This document shows, one piece after another, positions 1 to 6,021 of a DNA stretch of 15,927 nt. The notes below the pieces were generated by a model, which saw only the letters and a program-made list of their open reading frames with translations, was not told the origin of the DNA and did not search any database. The stretch lies in NCBI GenBank assembly GCA_046727435.1, contig JBKPCR010000129.1, forward strand, positions 1 to 15,927, given 5' to 3'. Position 1 is the stretch's first letter; each line of letters starts with the position of its first letter. Source of the DNA: CAVPRW01 sp046727435 [NCBI: bacterium] (GTDB taxonomy: Bacteria; Tectomicrobia; Entotheonellia; J063). A program made the position numbers and the translations under genes.

Positions 1-1056
1 TAAAGACTCGGCGATCTCGGTCGTCGTCGCACATCCTCCCATCGCTTTGACCGCGGTCAGGATAGCGGCTTGCACGCTATCCCGTGCGACCTCACCGGCA
101 TCACCGAGGTATTGCCAGCAGGCCAAGCGGGCATCCCACCCAAGCGCCAGCTTTTTATCCCCCTCCAAATCACGCCCGACGATGTGAAGCGTGGCCCCCT
201 TCTCGCCCCGCTCTCGATAGAGCCCTGCCACACAATCAGCTACGGCTCCCTTACCGGTCGAACCCAAAATGTCATCAACCGGATCTGGTGGAGTTCCACG
301 AGGCTTGGTGTGGTGATCGATGACGAGCATACCAGCCTGGCGGTCGAGGGCGAGCCGTTGTAACGTGCTCAGCACCGCCGTCATGTCACCCACGTTATTC
401 TGATCCGGCCTCCTCGACAGGGCTCGACTGAGGGTATCGATCACCACTAAGCGAAAGCCTTCCTCTTCCATAGCCCGCTGCAAGTTGGCGAGCCCGCTCT
501 GGTCGAGCGGGTCCCAGGCGGTGCAGAAGATGGCATTCGTATGCACCGGCCAAGATTGCTCCTTCATGCGTTTCTGGAGGCGTCGTGCGGAGTCCTCAAA
601 TGCAATGTACAGAACTGGCGCTTTCTCAACATCTTGGGCCAAGATCTTCCCACCGGATGACACAGCATGGGCTAATTGCAGGGCTAACAAGGACTTGCCG
701 ATCTTCGGGCGGCCGGCCAGGAAGATCAAGCCTTCGGGAAAGAGCGTCGGGACCTCCCATCGAATGGCGGGGAATTGTGCAACGAGGAGTTCATCGGCGG
801 TCCAGCGGGTTTTCTGTTGAGGGTCTTCGCGGTCGCCCGAGACCAGCTTGGCCAGCTTGGGATGACGCTGGGTGATACTAAGCCAAGTTGCGTGGACGGC
901 GGAGATTCCCCCCGCAGCATGGGCTTGCACAAGGACTTCCACGATGTCCCGATAGTCACCGTATGCTTCTGGAGGTGTCCCGTTAGGAGAGCCACCGCTG
1001 AGGAGGGTCCGAATCAGCGTGGTGGCTGCCTGGGCATCCAACGCGTCGTTAGACAT
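1..1056 (-). CDS. RepA-like AAA family ATPase (3' end outside window)
   Basis: This reading frame is open for 352 codons from ATG 1054-1056 to the left edge, with no stop, so the C-terminus is missing. Seen: a Walker A motif GRPKIGKS at residues 115-122, a Walker B strand RLVVIDTLS at 202-210, and a later strand LVIDHHTKP at 244-252. Family knowledge: this order is that of RecA-fold, RepA/DnaB-like hexameric ATPases of plasmids, phages and integrative elements (AAA_25 type), which usually act in replication initiation as helicases. The start is the only ATG after an in-frame stop at 1123-1125. It has no good Shine-Dalgarno (SD) site and overlaps the stop of the 50-aa ORF upstream by 8 nt (ATGtcTAA), which suggests translational coupling. 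Together with the AlpA-like regulator it forms the replication/regulation module of an element ending at the selC fragment. The ATPase family is clear; the replication role is inferred. Confidence 0.85.
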   Translation of the reverse strand, partial: MSNDALDAQAATTLIRTLLSGGSPNGTPPEAYGDYRDIVEVLVQAHAAGGISAVHATWLSITQRHPKLAKLVSGDREDPQQKTRWTADELLVAQFPAIRWEVPTLFPEGLIFLAGRPKIGKSLLALQLAHAVSSGGKILAQDVEKAPVLYIAFEDSARRLQKRMKEQSWPVHTNAIFCTAWDPLDQSGLANLQRAMEEEGFRLVVIDTLSRALSRRPDQNNVGDMTAVLSTLQRLALDRQAGMLVIDHHTKPRGTPPDPVDDILGSTGKGAVADCVAGLYRERGEKGATLHIVGRDLEGDKKLALGWDARLACWQYLGDAGEVARDSVQAAILTAVKAMGGCATTTEIAESL

Positions 1057-1201
1057 GGCTGAGGTCCGCGTGTTGCAGGAGCCAGCTGACAGCTTGGTGT
1101 GGCGCTGGCCAGCGGAGCAGCCTCACCCCCAGAGCCACAAGAACGCGCTTGAAGAACGAACGGAGGGCTTTACGTGAATGCTGAGGTTGGGGTCTAATCA
1201 T
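1049..1201 (-). CDS. Small basic 50-aa protein overlapping the ATPase start
   Basis: ATG at 1199-1201 opens a 50-codon frame ending in TAA at 1049-1051, inside the first codons of the RepA-like ATPase. The product starts MIRPQPQHSR and has an Arg/Lys-rich amphipathic stretch at about residues 10-31 (RKALRSFFKRVLVALGVRLL), then a Trp-containing tail. A weak SD (AAGG) lies about 10 nt upstream. It is not homologous to anything I recognise. The position between alpA and the ATPase on the same strand and the stop/start overlap suggest a real leader or coupled cistron. The alternative is that this is simply the 5' untranslated region of the ATPase message. Confidence 0.45.
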   Translation of the reverse strand: MIRPQPQHSRKALRSFFKRVLVALGVRLLRWPAPHQAVSWLLQHADLSHV

Positions 1202-1282
1202 CCTAGTCAAACCTTCTGAGTATTCCATCGCACATGGCGTTGACGCCGCACTTGGCTGCCACCGAGTGCGGTGTCACCATTT

Positions 1283-1573
1283 TTAATGACCGCGTCCCAC
1301 CTCCACCTCCCGCACACGCCTTGTACGCCCAGGTTTGGTATGCTCCTGCAGCCACGTTTGAACTTCGGCAAGATTAAACCGCACACAGCGCCCGAGCCGG
1401 ATATGCGGGATGTATCCAAGGTGCACCCATTCATAAATAGTGCTCTCGGCGATCTGTAGGGTAGCTGAGAGTTGCTTCACGGTGAAATGGGTCGGAAGGC
1501 TCGAATTCTGTCCGTTCTTAGCAGTTAGATGTTTTTTGACATCGTCCGGGGTAATATGAGCAGGTTTTACCAT
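1283..1573 (-). CDS. AlpA/excisionase-type helix-turn-helix protein
   Basis: This 96-aa protein has a winged-helix core of the MerR-like HTH_17/AlpA type at about residues 28-76: FTVKQLSATL followed by ESTIYEWVHLGYIP, then IRLGRCVRFNLAEVQTWL. That pattern (recognition helix, Gly turn, 'R..RF...EV..WL' wing) is typical of excisionase-family DNA-binding proteins. In integrative elements these regulate integrase expression or act as recombination directionality factors. I chose the ATG at 1571-1573 because GGGAGG lies 4 nt upstream; the ATG 12 bases further upstream has no SD. The gene lies on the same strand as the 50-aa ORF and the ATPase and is probably cotranscribed with them. The C-terminal tail (PGRTRRVREVEVGRGH) is basic. 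The fold is well supported; a specific AlpA or Xis role is inferred from context. Confidence 0.8.
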   Translation of the reverse strand: MVKPAHITPDDVKKHLTAKNGQNSSLPTHFTVKQLSATLQIAESTIYEWVHLGYIPHIRLGRCVRFNLAEVQTWLQEHTKPGRTRRVREVEVGRGH

Positions 1574-1583
1574 GAAGCCTCCC

Positions 1584-1595
1584 ATGCTACTGACA
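1584..1595. repeat. 12-bp direct repeat ATGCTACTGACA, copy 1 (upstream of the AlpA gene)
   Basis: The identical 12-mer recurs in the same orientation at 2488-2499, near the selC junction. Copy 1 lies just upstream of the preferred AlpA start. It may be a protein-binding site, for example an AlpA/Xis arm site, but two copies alone do not show function. Confidence 0.35.
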
Positions 1596-1703
1596 TCGTG
1601 GAGATATCGTGCCTCAATCCAGTAGATGCACTGTAGCGTGGGAAATGTACTTGGCGGGTCGGAAAATACGGCAAGAATTAATTGGACATTTTGCTGAGTG
1701 GCG

Positions 1704-2291
1704 CTAACTGCTGCGGCGGTTTTTCGGGAGCCCCCGAGATTTTATTGTCTTCCAATCAATCTGGTAGCATTTGAGGAGTTCGCTGAATCGCGACCTTGAT
1801 AAGCCCAACTCAGAGGCTAAATCCACTTGAGTAATCTCACAACCTTGCGCCCTTAATGAATCGAGGCTAACTTGTATGTCCTTCTCCAGCGCTTGGCGTG
1901 ATCTGTAATACCCGCTGCCCGGTGGACGCCCGAGGTGAACCAATTGACGCGCAGCCTCCATCCATCCGAAGGCGCGTATGACTGCCCGCTTGTCATGAGG
2001 TGGAAACGTCAGTGGACCAATGAACCCATATTCCCCTTCGCGCGGACGCCAGTTAAGCTCCGCATACAACGGGTCAGGGGGACGAAAAATTCGCATCCGA
2101 CACACCAGTATCCCAATGGTGGGATCATCAGCCAAGGAGATCCATGCAAAAGGACATTCCTTTGGCAGACCAGGGACAGGCCAATCCCAGGAGGTCAGGT
2201 AGCAATCGCGTAAGCGACGATCTTTGGTGCGCAACTCAATTGTGAGTCGATGGCATGGTAGGGAAATCCTGAAACCGGGCAAAGAATCCAT
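1704..2291 (-). CDS. Unknown 195-aa element protein with C-terminal helix-turn-helix
   Basis: I do not recognise this family. The N-terminal two thirds is beta-rich, with many Pro and Trp residues (for example YLTSWDWPVPGLPKECPFAW at 31-50) and a conserved-looking GEYGFIGPLTFPPHD at 86-100. A basic GRPPGSGYYRSR segment at 121-132 precedes a helix. Residues 153-183 (ITQVDLASELGLSRSRFSEL at 153-172, then a Lys/Cys/Tyr/Trp-rich stretch) read as a helix-turn-helix of the sigma-factor/resolvase kind, so the protein probably binds DNA. The start at 2289-2291 has AAAGGA 7-8 nt upstream. It is the last gene before the selC fragment, at the distal end of the element, and is transcribed away from it toward alpA. 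A role as an element-specific regulator or accessory recombination protein is a guess. Confidence 0.7.
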   Translation of the reverse strand: MDSLPGFRISLPCHRLTIELRTKDRRLRDCYLTSWDWPVPGLPKECPFAWISLADDPTIGILVCRMRIFRPPDPLYAELNWRPREGEYGFIGPLTFPPHDKRAVIRAFGWMEAARQLVHLGRPPGSGYYRSRQALEKDIQVSLDSLRAQGCEITQVDLASELGLSRSRFSELLKCYQIDWKTIKSRGLPKNRRSS

Positions 2292-2555
2292 GGTAGGTTC
2301 CTTTCCCCACTCCTTTGAGGGGCGGGTCAGGATATGGGAGAAAACATCTTTTCACCGGCCAAGCTATCTCCGCCATGTCGAGGAGATTAGGTTATTCGAT
2401 GGGGTCAATCCAGGGTCCATAGGGTGTCCATCAATGACCTAAAAAGGCCGTAATCAACAGACTCAATATAACCCATGGACTTCATCTATGCTACTGACAG
2501 ATGGAATGATTCTGGTATGTACAGACAAAATCGTCGGATTCCAAAATACCCTTGG
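2292..2555. other. Non-coding junction region between the element's last gene and the selC fragment
   Basis: This roughly 260-bp AT-richer stretch has no convincing gene on either strand. It should hold the promoter of the 195-aa gene. Seen: the second copy of ATGCTACTGACA at 2488-2499 and an imperfect direct repeat of GTCCAT (about 2417-2432). It is where the arm sites of an attachment region would be expected. Confidence 0.4.
2488..2499. repeat. 12-bp direct repeat ATGCTACTGACA, copy 2 (attachment region)
   Basis: Identical to 1584-1595 and in the same orientation. It lies about 57 bp from the selC fragment. Confidence 0.35.
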
Positions 2556-2626
2556 ATTGGACTTCAAATCCAGTGCTCCGGGTTAAGCCCCCGGTGGGTG
2601 GGTTCGATTCCCATACGCCTCCGCCA
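2556..2626 (+). tRNA. selC: Displaced 3' half of tRNA-Sec (selC fragment; likely attachment site)
   Basis: The anticodon arm TGGA-CTTCAAA-TCCA carries anticodon UCA (2564-2566), the signature of selenocysteine tRNA. It is followed by a long variable arm with a CCGGG/CCCGG stem, a T arm with loop TTCGATT, an ACGCCTCC acceptor strand, discriminator G and an encoded CCA ending at 2626. The matching 5' acceptor GGAGGCG and the D arm are absent from the roughly 60 bases upstream, so this is not an intact gene. Known biology: integrases that target tRNA genes leave the intact tRNA at one junction and a displaced 3' part at the other. This copy therefore marks the end of an element that extends to the left. 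It is annotated as a partial tRNA gene. Confidence 0.85.
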
Positions 2627-2675
2627 CTACTCATCACGCAATTAGGGAGGGGTAAGATGGATTCCTGAAGAACGC

Positions 2676-2768
2676 ATGTCCTCCTCAAATCCTCCTCACC
2701 GGCTCCTGCGCTACGCCCACGTCCAGCTGGATCGGTTGGCGGATTGGCTCCCCCTCCTGCCATGGTAA
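2676..2768 (+). pseudogene. Possible remnant of a tyrosine-recombinase C-terminus
   Basis: A 30-codon frame (ATG 2676, TAA 2766-2768) ends in LLRYAHVQLDRLADWLPLLP followed by W. The RYAHV-type box followed by a short helical tail resembles the end of phage-type integrases, where the nucleophilic Tyr sits in R/T-Y-A/S-H. It lies 50 bp from the displaced selC tail, where an integrase remnant would not be surprising. No upstream integrase sequence is present, and the resemblance covers only about 20 residues. A similar peptide is encoded at 6661-6729. Treat it as a hint only. Confidence 0.25.
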
Positions 2769-2814
2769 GCCCCTCGCGGCCGTCGAGAGCTCCTCGTGAG
2801 CGAAGGAGGCGGCT

Positions 2815-3201
2815 ATGCCGCCGGTGACCATGTTACTCATCGACGATCTCGAGGACGTGCGGGACGTGCTGGCGAAAGTGCTATCCCTCCAGGGCTACCG
2901 CATGCTGACGGCGAGCAACGTGTCGGCAGCCGAGGCCGTGCGCGAGCGGGTAAGGCTTGCCGCCCTGCGTGTGGCCATTACCAACGTCCGGCTCACGCGC
3001 AATCCCCACGCTCGGGAGGGAGTCGACCTGATTCAGCGCTGGCATGCGATCGCGCCGCGTCTCCCGTTCATCCTGATGAGCGGCGATTTGTGGCCGCACG
3101 AGGTCGCAGAGTTAGCAGCGGATGTCGTCTGGTGTTTGGCCAAGGCCTTCGCGATAGAGGCCTTTCTCAATGAGGCGCTTTGCTCACCTATTCCGCCCTG
3201 A
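2815..3201 (+). CDS. CheY-like receiver-domain protein lacking the phospho-acceptor Asp
   Basis: This 128-aa stand-alone receiver fold has strand 1 with the acidic pair D10-D11 (MLLIDD), a Ser at 89 in FILMSGD in the beta-4 Thr/Ser position, and K110 in WCLAKAF, the equivalent of the 'KPF' lysine. The beta-3 position normally occupied by the phosphorylated Asp reads AITNVRL, so residue 57 is Asn. The protein should therefore not accept phosphate in the usual way and may act as a pseudo-receiver or be drifting. A strong SD, AAGGAGG, ends 5 nt before ATG 2815, which supports this start. The next ORF begins 32 bases before this one ends, and base composition drops there. No output domain or partner kinase is visible. 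The fold is well supported; the partner is unknown. Confidence 0.75.
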   Translation: MPPVTMLLIDDLEDVRDVLAKVLSLQGYRMLTASNVSAAEAVRERVRLAALRVAITNVRLTRNPHAREGVDLIQRWHAIAPRLPFILMSGDLWPHEVAELAADVVWCLAKAFAIEAFLNEALCSPIPP

Positions 3202-3967
3202 CCAATCCATTGGCGCACTCCTTCAAAAACTATCGCCCGAAGTTGACTTAGATACTTGGTACCAGGAGACATCATCCCCTAAATTTGGAATGTCGCCGGC
3301 TGCACGACTGGAGTGGCCCCCAGAAATCGCCGAGCGAGTAGCACTTCAGGCTGAGCTAATCCGCAGGATTGCCGACGGAAAAATTGATTTAGATGACTTT
3401 CTTGCCAGCTTTTTCCTCCCCTCAAGTGATTACACTGCTGAGTTAAGGGCATTTGCTAATCAATTACTCTTTCCCTTGCATCGGGACCTACAGCGTCTGG
3501 CTCGTCCAGCCCTTGAAGCCGAACGTGCGGCATCAAAGACCAAGACTAACGCCGAAGAATCCAAGCCCCTGCCCTATCATTTCATTGATAAACAGCGTTC
3601 GCCGCAACTCGAAGATATTCAATCCAGCCAGTTTGACCTACAGAAGCTTATTCAACTTTGCCGTGAGCTCGATTTTTGTTTCCGGAATGAGTGCTTGTTA
3701 GCCGTGGCCGCTTTGACGAGGGCCCTTCTCGACCATATCCCTCCGATCTTTGGCAAGCGAACATTTGCTGAGGTGGCTAATAACTACGGGGGACCGAAGT
3801 CGTTCCAGGATTCGATGAAACATCTAGAGAATTCGGCCAGAAATATTGGAGATACGCACCTGCATGTGCAAATTCGCGCGCGGGAATCGTTACCAACGCT
3901 CACTCAAGTTAACTTTTCGAATGACCTTGACCTTCTGCTGGCCGAAGTGATCAGGAAGCTCTCGTAA
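3170..3967 (+). CDS. Unknown 265-aa protein with a conserved-looking helical C-terminal domain
   Basis: I cannot name the family. Residues 42-120 are helical and acidic/amphipathic (PEIAERVALQAELIRRIADG). Residues 120-155 form a polar linker. Residues 156-265 form a compact domain with LCRELDFCFRNECLLAVAAL, RALLDHIPPIFG, NNYGGPKSFQDSMKHLE and LPTLTQVNFSNDLDLL. This C-terminal block resembles a domain I have seen in hypothetical proteins attached to different N-termini. An all-helical HEPN-like fold is possible but unproven, and the RxxxxH motif of HEPN nucleases is not obvious. The ATG at 3170 overlaps the receiver gene by 32 nt; an internal ATG at 3290 is an alternative start. The gene is clearly AT-richer than its neighbours, which suggests separate acquisition. 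Confidence 0.7.
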   Translation: MRRFAHLFRPDQSIGALLQKLSPEVDLDTWYQETSSPKFGMSPAARLEWPPEIAERVALQAELIRRIADGKIDLDDFLASFFLPSSDYTAELRAFANQLLFPLHRDLQRLARPALEAERAASKTKTNAEESKPLPYHFIDKQRSPQLEDIQSSQFDLQKLIQLCRELDFCFRNECLLAVAALTRALLDHIPPIFGKRTFAEVANNYGGPKSFQDSMKHLENSARNIGDTHLHVQIRARESLPTLTQVNFSNDLDLLLAEVIRKLS

Positions 3968-4021
3968 GGCGGAAATTCGGTATCTATTCGCGAACGCCTC
4001 GCCTGTTCATGGAGGTGAGAG

Positions 4022-4342
4022 ATGCGGCGTGACTCTTTTTGGCAGTGGGCCCTAGTGGTGATTGCTATCCTCCTTGCGATGAACGTCCTTGGGCCATGGT
4101 TTCTCATGCCATCTCCTTCTCAGGGGGCCAGACCTACAGAGTACAAGGTGGTTTCCTTGCTTGACATCCCGCTCGATACGCCCAAGGGAGATGTGATGCA
4201 CACCCCCATGCGTCAACTGGCAAAGGACAAAGCGAAAGCCACCGCCGAGGCGTTACAGCAAACACTGAATGCGCATGCGAAGGATGGATGGGAACTGCAC
4301 TCAGTTGATGTCGCAAGTGGGATGCTCGTCTTGAAGAAGTGA
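4022..4342 (+). CDS. Membrane-anchored DUF4177-like small protein
   Basis: This 106-aa protein has one N-terminal transmembrane helix at about residues 8-28 (WALVVIAILLAMNVLGPWF) after a short basic head, then an outward or periplasmic domain. That domain (residues 40-106) begins YKVVSLLD and ends DGWELHSVDVASGMLVLKK. The 'YKVV...L...GWEL.S....MLVLK' pattern is that of the DUF4177 family, whose function is not established. A strong SD, GGAGGTGA, lies 3 nt before ATG 4022. The stop overlaps a GTG codon (GTGA) that could open the next frame, so the DUF3800-like gene is likely in the same transcript. A link between the two products is inferred only from this spacing. Confidence 0.75.
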   Translation: MRRDSFWQWALVVIAILLAMNVLGPWFLMPSPSQGARPTEYKVVSLLDIPLDTPKGDVMHTPMRQLAKDKAKATAEALQQTLNAHAKDGWELHSVDVASGMLVLKK

Positions 4343-4434
4343 CGCGGTTGTCCACAGCTCCTGGATGGTTCTCAGTGCAGCCCGGATCCGCTGGCGGATC
4401 TGTTAGTCCTTTTATGCTAGGAGCTTGGGGCTCC

Positions 4435-5289
4435 ATGGATGTTATCTTCGCCGAGGATGCGCGACAAACAAAACCCTCTCGCAAGTTTACAGGCTCCCTG
4501 ATTGGCATCGGTGGTATCTATGTCCCTGTGGATGCCGTTGGCCCCCTGGAGCGAGCCATTGAGTCTCTGTGCTCCGAGCTCGGCTTTCCGGCCGGCGAGC
4601 AGTTTAAGTGGTCGCCGGGTAAGAAGGAAACGTTCATGAAGGCCAAGCTCGTAAGCGATGCGGGGCTCCGCTTCTTCGAGAGCCTTCTGACGCTTGCGAA
4701 GCAGCATCAGGCATCGGCGTTTGTCGTCATTGAAGATAAATCAGCAAATCCTGCTCGGAAGGACTCCAATACCCATGAGGAGGACGCGACTGCTTTGTTC
4801 CTCGAGCGCGCCGATTGGACCTTCCGCCAAAATCGGCGTGATGGGCTTGTGATTGTGGCCACCCCAAGTGGCGGTCCCAGCGAAGATGGGAATTTTTTGA
4901 GCCGTTGCCTGGAGCTTCGCGCGACTGGTACAGAATTCTCGATACTGGGGTGTATTCCCTTTGGAGTCATTACCGTGCCTGCGCGTCAGATAAGGTTGAT
5001 TCAGCTTGCCGACGTCATTACCAGTTGCATGGTGGCTCGAGTGGCTGGTGAGTCGAATTATTCGCCCCTCGTTTTTGACCTGCTCAAGCCCATGCTCCGG
5101 CGTGAATTGGGCAGAATCGGTGGTGTGGGGTTGAAGATTCATCCTGATTTTACCTACGCCAATCTCTACCATTGGTTACTTGGGGATACCCATTTTTGGA
5201 GGGGCAACAGCGGCCGTCCTCTCCCCTTCAAAACCTATCCCTTTGCCGAAGAACCTGGTGAAGCAGCTTATGCCCGACGTCGGTCGTGA
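4435..5289 (+). CDS. DUF3800-like protein
   Basis: This 284-aa soluble protein has the outline of DUF3800. A short strand with an early acidic residue (MDVIFAED) is followed by a Gly-rich strand (SLIGIGGIYV), a middle strand FVVIEDKS with an acidic pair, a strand LVIVATP, and a late ARQIRLIQLADVITS helix, the family's 'Q-x-AD-x-I' hallmark. The fold is RNase H-like with conserved acidic residues. Family function is unsettled, though members are frequent in mobile and defence-rich regions. The frame is open back to a GTG at 4339 overlapping the previous stop, but I prefer ATG 4435: AGGAG lies 11 nt upstream and family members begin within a few residues of the first strand. ATG 4414 is a third option. 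The Asp usually found in a 'DESG' motif is replaced here by EDAR. Confidence 0.65.
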   Translation: MDVIFAEDARQTKPSRKFTGSLIGIGGIYVPVDAVGPLERAIESLCSELGFPAGEQFKWSPGKKETFMKAKLVSDAGLRFFESLLTLAKQHQASAFVVIEDKSANPARKDSNTHEEDATALFLERADWTFRQNRRDGLVIVATPSGGPSEDGNFLSRCLELRATGTEFSILGCIPFGVITVPARQIRLIQLADVITSCMVARVAGESNYSPLVFDLLKPMLRRELGRIGGVGLKIHPDFTYANLYHWLLGDTHFWRGNSGRPLPFKTYPFAEEPGEAAYARRRS

Positions 5290-5420
5290 CCGTTGGGTCT
5301 TCTGCCTTATCCCTGCTTCGCATCTGCCTCAGCCGTCTGCCTCGAATCTGCTTCACAGGATATAAGTCCTTGAATTCCTGAGATTCCTGGAAAGGGTTCG
5401 GGCGCCGGCGTCACGAGCAC

Positions 5421-5451
5421 AAAAAAAGGGCTCCAGGCAACCCTGGAGCCC
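5421..5451 (-). terminator. Rho-independent terminator of the tRNA-fMet unit
   Basis: Read on the minus strand, a perfect 10-bp stem (GGGCTCCAGG/CCTGGAGCCC, 5428-5437 with 5442-5451) with a 4-nt loop is followed by seven T (5421-5427). It starts about 10 bases past the 3' end of the tRNA-fMet fragment, the usual place for a tRNA terminator. The plus-strand T tract is poor, so it serves mainly the minus strand. Confidence 0.9.
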
Positions 5452-5461
5452 TTCTCTCACA

Positions 5462-5513
5462 TGCTAGCGGGGGCTGGATTTGCACCAGCGACATTTGGGT
5501 TATGAGCCCACCG
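5462..5513 (-). tRNA. Displaced and mutated 3' half of initiator tRNA-fMet
   Basis: The minus strand reads TGGG-CTCATAA-CCCA with anticodon CAU (5502-5504). The three G:C pairs at the bottom of the stem are the hallmark of initiator tRNA. It continues with a GCTGG/CCAGC T stem and a CCCCCGC acceptor strand. The 5' acceptor and D arm are missing. The T loop reads TGCAAAT instead of TTCAAAT (G at the position-55 pseudouridine), and the 3' end reads TAGCA where TACCA is expected, so the fragment has also decayed. The terminator at 5421-5451 follows directly. As with selC, this looks like the displaced tRNA tail of an insertion, here extending to the right of 5513. Confidence 0.8.
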
Positions 5514-5584
5514 ATGTTCCTCTTTAATCATGTCTTTTGCATCAAGTACTGGTGAAAATCTGCCTCACCCATGGCCCTTGATTT

Positions 5585-5629
5585 TTCCATATGACCTTGC
5601 ATGAATATTCCATGCGTATTATATTCCAT
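5585..5629 (+). promoter_or_regulatory. higBA promoter with TTCCAT repeats (probable operator)
   Basis: A -35 box TTGCAT (5597-5602), a 17-nt spacer and a -10 box TATATT (5620-5625) precede higB. The expected transcription start falls at or within a base or two of the ATG at 5632, so the message would be leaderless. TTCCAT occurs three times, at 5585-5590, 5608-5613 and 5624-5629, around the -35 and over the -10. These are good candidates for binding by the HigA antitoxin, which represses its own operon in known systems. Confidence 0.55.
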
Positions 5630-5631
5630 CC

Positions 5632-5982
5632 ATGGCATGGGATGTTGAGTATACCGATGAGTTTGAGGACTGGTGGAACAGCCTCAGTGAGGTCGAGCAA
5701 GATGATATTGCCTTCGGCGTCGGCTTACTCGAGACGTATGGGCCAGCCTTAAAGCGACCCTATGCAGATGTGGTGGCCGGTTCACGGCACCCTCACATGA
5801 AAGAATTACACGTGCAGCATCGAGGACGGCATTATCGGGTGCTCTATGCCTTCGATCCTCGACGGTGTGCGATCCTCCTGATCGGTGGGGATAAAACCGG
5901 GCAGGATCGCTGGTATGACATCTATGTGCCAATCGCCGATCGGCTCTATGATCAACATCTCAGCACACTGAGCAAGGAATAA
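5632..5982 (+). CDS. higB: HigB-type toxin (RelE/ParE superfamily, phage Gp49-like)
   Basis: This 116-aa protein has the layout of the HigB/Gp49-like RelE subfamily. An N-terminal YTDEFEDWWNSL helix leads to helix 2 with the GPALKRPYADVV segment. The family's strongest block, MKELHVQHRGRHYRVLYAFD then RRCAILLIGGDKTG, occupies residues 56-90, and a C-terminal helix follows. Basic residues in K57, R64, R66 and K88 positions match the mRNA-interferase active-site strand region. Known members cleave mRNA on the ribosome. The ATG at 5632 has no SD and lies just after a -10 box, suggesting leaderless translation. The toxin-first order and the 39-bp gap to a HigA-like antitoxin are typical of higBA loci. 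Toxicity here is inferred from family. Confidence 0.9.
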   Translation: MAWDVEYTDEFEDWWNSLSEVEQDDIAFGVGLLETYGPALKRPYADVVAGSRHPHMKELHVQHRGRHYRVLYAFDPRRCAILLIGGDKTGQDRWYDIYVPIADRLYDQHLSTLSKE

Positions 5983-6021
5983 TGGACGGAGTGCGCTTCT
6001 GTAGAGAGGAGGGAGTATCAA

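Noticed and set aside
2491-2763. 90-codon minus-strand frame across the tRNA-Sec fragment (contains GGGVWESNPPTGGLT)
   Set aside because: It is the translation of the tRNA antisense strand, a well-known type of spurious annotation; the tRNA structure explains the sequence.
4339-4434. GTG start for the DUF3800-like gene overlapping the DUF4177 stop
   Set aside because: The added 32 residues lack the character of a domain and family members start near the first strand; kept only as an alternative in the entry.
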